From contig JAEUSU010000027.1 in assembly GCA_016788635.1 (NCBI GenBank), positions 171,533 through 235,532 of the forward strand: a stretch of 64,000 bases of DNA, written 5' to 3'. This document shows positions 61,357 to 64,000 of this stretch, piece after piece (position 1 is the stretch's first letter; every line of letters begins with the position of its first letter). The notes under the pieces were generated by a model. The model did no database searches. It saw only the letters and a list, made by a program, of their open reading frames with translations, and was not told the DNA's origin. Position numbers and translations under genes: made by a program. Origin of the DNA: Flavobacteriales bacterium. Lineage in GTDB: Bacteria > Bacteroidota > Bacteroidia > Flavobacteriales_F > PHOS-HE28.

Positions 61357-64000
61357 ATGCGTACGGCCGCCAGCCCGGGTGAAAGCCCAAGGACCAGGCC
61401 GTTATTCCGATCCCTGACGATCACGTTCATTTTCGCTGTTGCAGGCTGGTCCGCGTTCGCGCAAACGCCATCCTTGAACAATGCGGTCCAATTGTCCGCT
61501 GCGGTTCAGGTCAGCCCGGCGCGCATCACGCTCACCTGGCCTGCCTTTTCGGGAGCCACTTCGTATACCATCTATCGAAAGCTGAAGACCGATACCGGTT
61601 GGGGTTCCGTGCTGGGAACGGTGACGGGGAGCGCCACCCAGTTCATCGACAACGGCGTTACCGTCGGGGTATACTATGAGTACAGGGTGGTCCGCAGTTC
61701 CTCGTCGGGAAGCGGCACGGGATACATCGCCTCGGGCATTCAGCTGCCCGTGGTTGAAACAAGGGGCAAGATCATCCTGTTGGTGGACAACACCCTGGCA
61801 CCACAACTGGTTCCTGAACTTGCTCAGCTCGATACGGACCTTAAAGCAGATGGCTGGGTCGTACTCAGGCAGGATGTATCCCGGACAGCCAGTTCGTCCA
61901 GCATACGCGCGATCATCCAAGGGTTCTACAATGCTGACCCCACCCAGGTGAAGGCGCTGTACCTGGTCGGGCACGTGCCGGTACCCTATTCCGGCAACAT
62001 CGCCCCCGATGGCCATGGCGAGCACCAGGGTGCATGGCCTTGTGATGGCTATTACGCGGAAATGAACAGCTCCTGGACGGATGCGACAGTGAACAACAAC
62101 ACCGCTCAACGCGTGGCCAATCGCAACATTCCCGGAGATGGCAAGTTCGATCAAAGCGATCTTCCCAGTGCGGTTGAACTACAGGTGGGACGCGTGGACC
62201 TGGCGGACATGCCGGCCTTCGCGAGCAACGAGGTACAATTGGTGCGCGACTATTTGAACAAGGCGCATGCCTTCAAAACGCGACAGACCACCCCGCTGAA
62301 CAGGGGCATCGTGTTCGATAACCTACAGTGGGTCTCGAATCCGATCGCGGGTGGTGGCTACCGGAGCATGGCGGCCTTGTTCGGTGCGGCCAACATCACC
62401 GATTGTTACCCCTACGGCGCGGGCTTCAGCACATTCATTCACAACCAGAACTACTTGTGGACCTATGCCAGTGGCGGAGGTCTGCAAGCCTATGAAGGCA
62501 GCACGCTCACGTACAATGGTGCGGACAATGTCACCACCACCCAGGCACTGGCCACCTCGGTGAACCATGGTGGTGTGTTCAACATGTCCTGTGGCAGCTA
62601 TTTCGGTGATTGGGATAACACGAACAACTTTCTTCGCGCGGTCATAGCACGCGGCAGCGCGCTCACCAACGTGTGGGCCGGCATACCGAACTGGTGGTTC
62701 CAGCACATGGCCATGGGCGATCCCATCGGCTACAGTGCGCTGGTAAGCATGAACAATACGAACCTCTATCTGCCGATGAACGGCGGTTGGCAGGCGTCCA
62801 TAGGTCGTTCGCACCTCGGCCTCATGGGCGATCCATCATTAAGGGCGTACATGGTGGCACCGCCGCAGAACCTGACGGTGGTGGACGCTGCGGGGACTGC
62901 CCAGTTCGCATGGACCGCTTCGTCCGAAACGGTGGATGGATACTTCCTCTACCAGTTCGACGCTGTCACAGGAGCGATCACGCGTGCCTGGACCAACCTG
63001 ATCACCGGTACGAATTTCTCGAACCCTGCTGTGCCGTTCATTCCCGGCAAGCAATACATGATCCGTGCGGTGAAGCTGCGGACCACGGCCAGTGGGAGCT
63101 ACTATGACCTTTCACTGGGCGCCATGGGATTCGCGGGCGGATCGCCGGCGCCTGACTGCACCGGTGCCATTGGTGGCAGCGCGCTGCCCACCACGCCTTG
63201 CAATGATGGCAGCCCCTGCACCATCAACGATGTGTGGAACGCTTCCTGCCAGTGCATAGGCACCTTTTCCGGTGACAGCGATGGGGACGGGATCTGTAAT
63301 GCACAGGACAACTGTCCCTTCTTGGCGGGTCAGATCGGGTCGCCGTGCAACGACGGGAGTGCCTGCACCATCAACGATGTGATCAATAGTTCCTGCCAGT
63401 GCGTGGGTACCTACACGGGGGACACGGATGGCGATGGGATATGCAATGCGATCGACAACTGCCCCAACACACCTGGACAGGTGGGTTCCCCCTGCAATGA
63501 TGGTGACCCTTGTACACTGAACGACATGCTGAACAGCAGTTGCCAGTGTGTGGGAACATATAGTGGTGATCCTGATGGAGATGGCATTTGCAGTGCCTTG
63601 GATAATTGCCCCACCGTGCCAGGTCAGATCGGTTCGGCCTGCAATGATGGGAACCCGTGCACCACGAATGATGTCCTGAACAGCTCGTGCCAGTGCGTGG
63701 GCACGCCCGTGCCGGACAGCGATGGCGACGGCCTGTGCGATGCGGTGGACAACTGCCCGGGCGTAGCCGGCCAGATCGGATCGCCGTGCAACGACGGCAA
63801 CGCGGCCACGATCAATGATGCACTGAACGCCTCCTGCCAGTGCGTAGGCACGGCAGTGGCGATCGACTGCCTGGGTGTGCCGGGTGGCGCGGCATTGCCG
63901 GGAACGGCGTGCAATGACGGCAACGCGAACACGGTGAACGATCAGTGGACCGCGACATGCACCTGCGTGGGTCAGTTGCTGGACTGCATGGGCGTGGCGG
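61357..64000 (+). CDS. Partial: paralogue of the giant repeat protein, 3' end beyond the window
   Basis: At least 881 residues, open to the window end. The ATG at 61357 gives MRTAASPGE..., then a hydrophobic core (LTITFIFAVAGWSAFAQ) ending in a signal cleavage site; GGGG just upstream is a poor ribosome site. It is a tandem paralogue of the preceding gene: FN3-like domain (about 45-115), C25-like domain with LLVDNTLAPQLV, YLVGHVPVPYSG and NMSCGSYFGDW, and a second FN3-like domain. Here the nucleophile position holds Cys412, unlike the neighbour's Phe. From 63154 it is all Cys-rich repeats alternating with TSP3 segments (DGDGICNAxDNCP), a pattern of about 63 residues. A T9SS sorting domain is expected past the edge. 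Confidence 0.85.
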   Translation, partial: MRTAASPGESPRTRPLFRSLTITFIFAVAGWSAFAQTPSLNNAVQLSAAVQVSPARITLTWPAFSGATSYTIYRKLKTDTGWGSVLGTVTGSATQFIDNGVTVGVYYEYRVVRSSSSGSGTGYIASGIQLPVVETRGKIILLVDNTLAPQLVPELAQLDTDLKADGWVVLRQDVSRTASSSSIRAIIQGFYNADPTQVKALYLVGHVPVPYSGNIAPDGHGEHQGAWPCDGYYAEMNSSWTDATVNNNTAQRVANRNIPGDGKFDQSDLPSAVELQVGRVDLADMPAFASNEVQLVRDYLNKAHAFKTRQTTPLNRGIVFDNLQWVSNPIAGGGYRSMAALFGAANITDCYPYGAGFSTFIHNQNYLWTYASGGGLQAYEGSTLTYNGADNVTTTQALATSVNHGGVFNMSCGSYFGDWDNTNNFLRAVIARGSALTNVWAGIPNWWFQHMAMGDPIGYSALVSMNNTNLYLPMNGGWQASIGRSHLGLMGDPSLRAYMVAPPQNLTVVDAAGTAQFAWTASSETVDGYFLYQFDAVTGAITRAWTNLITGTNFSNPAVPFIPGKQYMIRAVKLRTTASGSYYDLSLGAMGFAGGSPAPDCTGAIGGSALPTTPCNDGSPCTINDVWNASCQCIGTFSGDSDGDGICNAQDNCPFLAGQIGSPCNDGSACTINDVINSSCQCVGTYTGDTDGDGICNAIDNCPNTPGQVGSPCNDGDPCTLNDMLNSSCQCVGTYSGDPDGDGICSALDNCPTVPGQIGSACNDGNPCTTNDVLNSSCQCVGTPVPDSDGDGLCDAVDNCPGVAGQIGSPCNDGNAATINDALNASCQCVGTAVAIDCLGVPGGAALPGTACNDGNANTVNDQWTATCTCVGQLLDCMGVA
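63154..64000 (+). repeat. Alternating Cys-rich and TSP3 repeats
   Basis: One full Cys-rich unit (DCTGAIGG...) is followed by four copies of a compound unit: TSP3 segment (DSDGDGICNAQDNCP, GQIGSPCNDG) plus the second half of a Cys-rich unit (TINDVxNSSCQCVGT). Two further standard units (DCLGVPGG..., DCMGV...) run to the window end. The compound unit links the two repeat families. Confidence 0.85.

Overview
The window is GC-rich DNA from a Bacteroidota, most likely a Flavobacteriales-type lineage (inference). The signs are: several secreted proteins with a C-terminal type IX secretion system (T9SS) sorting domain; porX, the T9SS response regulator; an lpxC-fabZ gene fusion; the conserved neighbourhoods HD hydrolase/lpxD/lpxC-fabZ/lpxA/efp and porX/tsaE/ald; and repeated promoter-like boxes close to TAnnTTTG, the Bacteroidota -7 element. 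No tRNA, rRNA, CRISPR array, insertion sequence or phage gene was seen.

Layout. 1-3 kb: two T9SS-exported proteins, then a clear terminator. 3-9.4 kb: pheT; an ECF sigma factor overlapping a fused anti-sigma-like/beta-barrel protein; a secreted Cys-rich repeat protein. 9.6-13.5 kb: urocanate hydratase, a DUF5522 protein, a glucosaminidase-LysM protein and a truncated haemoglobin. 13.5-21.2 kb, minus strand: a KtrA/KtrB-type potassium system, a large DUF3352-like periplasmic protein, rnhB, a glycosyltransferase and an unknown protein. 21.4-26.3 kb, plus strand: a surface-polysaccharide block (flippase, two Wzz-like proteins, O-antigen ligase). 26.3-36.1 kb, minus strand: the lipid A block (lpxD, lpxC-fabZ, lpxA, a second lpxD-like gene) with efp, an ABC ATPase, an HD hydrolase, an SDR oxidoreductase, DUF2911, a Cys/His-rich membrane protein and a SpoIIE phosphatase. 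36.3-39.9 kb: porX, tsaE, ald and a small membrane protein. 39.9-44.4 kb: a T9SS protein, proline dehydrogenase, aroB and aroA.

44.3-55.7 kb holds the most unusual system: a compact three-gene biosynthetic operon on the minus strand. It encodes a 2212-residue NRPS-PKS hybrid (A-PCP-KS-AT-ACP-aminotransferase), a 1322-residue NRPS (C-A-PCP-TE) and a Sfp-type phosphopantetheinyl transferase. The module order predicts an amino acid extended by malonate, transaminated at the beta carbon without ketoreduction, joined to a second amino acid and released: a peptide carrying a 3,4-diamino acid, i.e. an amino analogue of statine. Hand-read specificity codes suggest aliphatic residues at both positions.

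56.3-64 kb holds two tandem paralogues, the second cut by the window end. Each has a signal peptide, a fibronectin III-like domain, a gingipain-like (C25-like) central domain with apparently degenerate active site, and long arrays of a 39-residue Cys/Asp/Gly-rich repeat mixed with thrombospondin type 3 calcium-binding repeats. The first ends in a T9SS sorting domain. The same repeat occurs in the protein at 7.7-9.4 kb, so it is a module reused by this organism.

Most start sites were moved downstream of the longest reading frame, using signal peptides, family N-termini and promoter or terminator positions.
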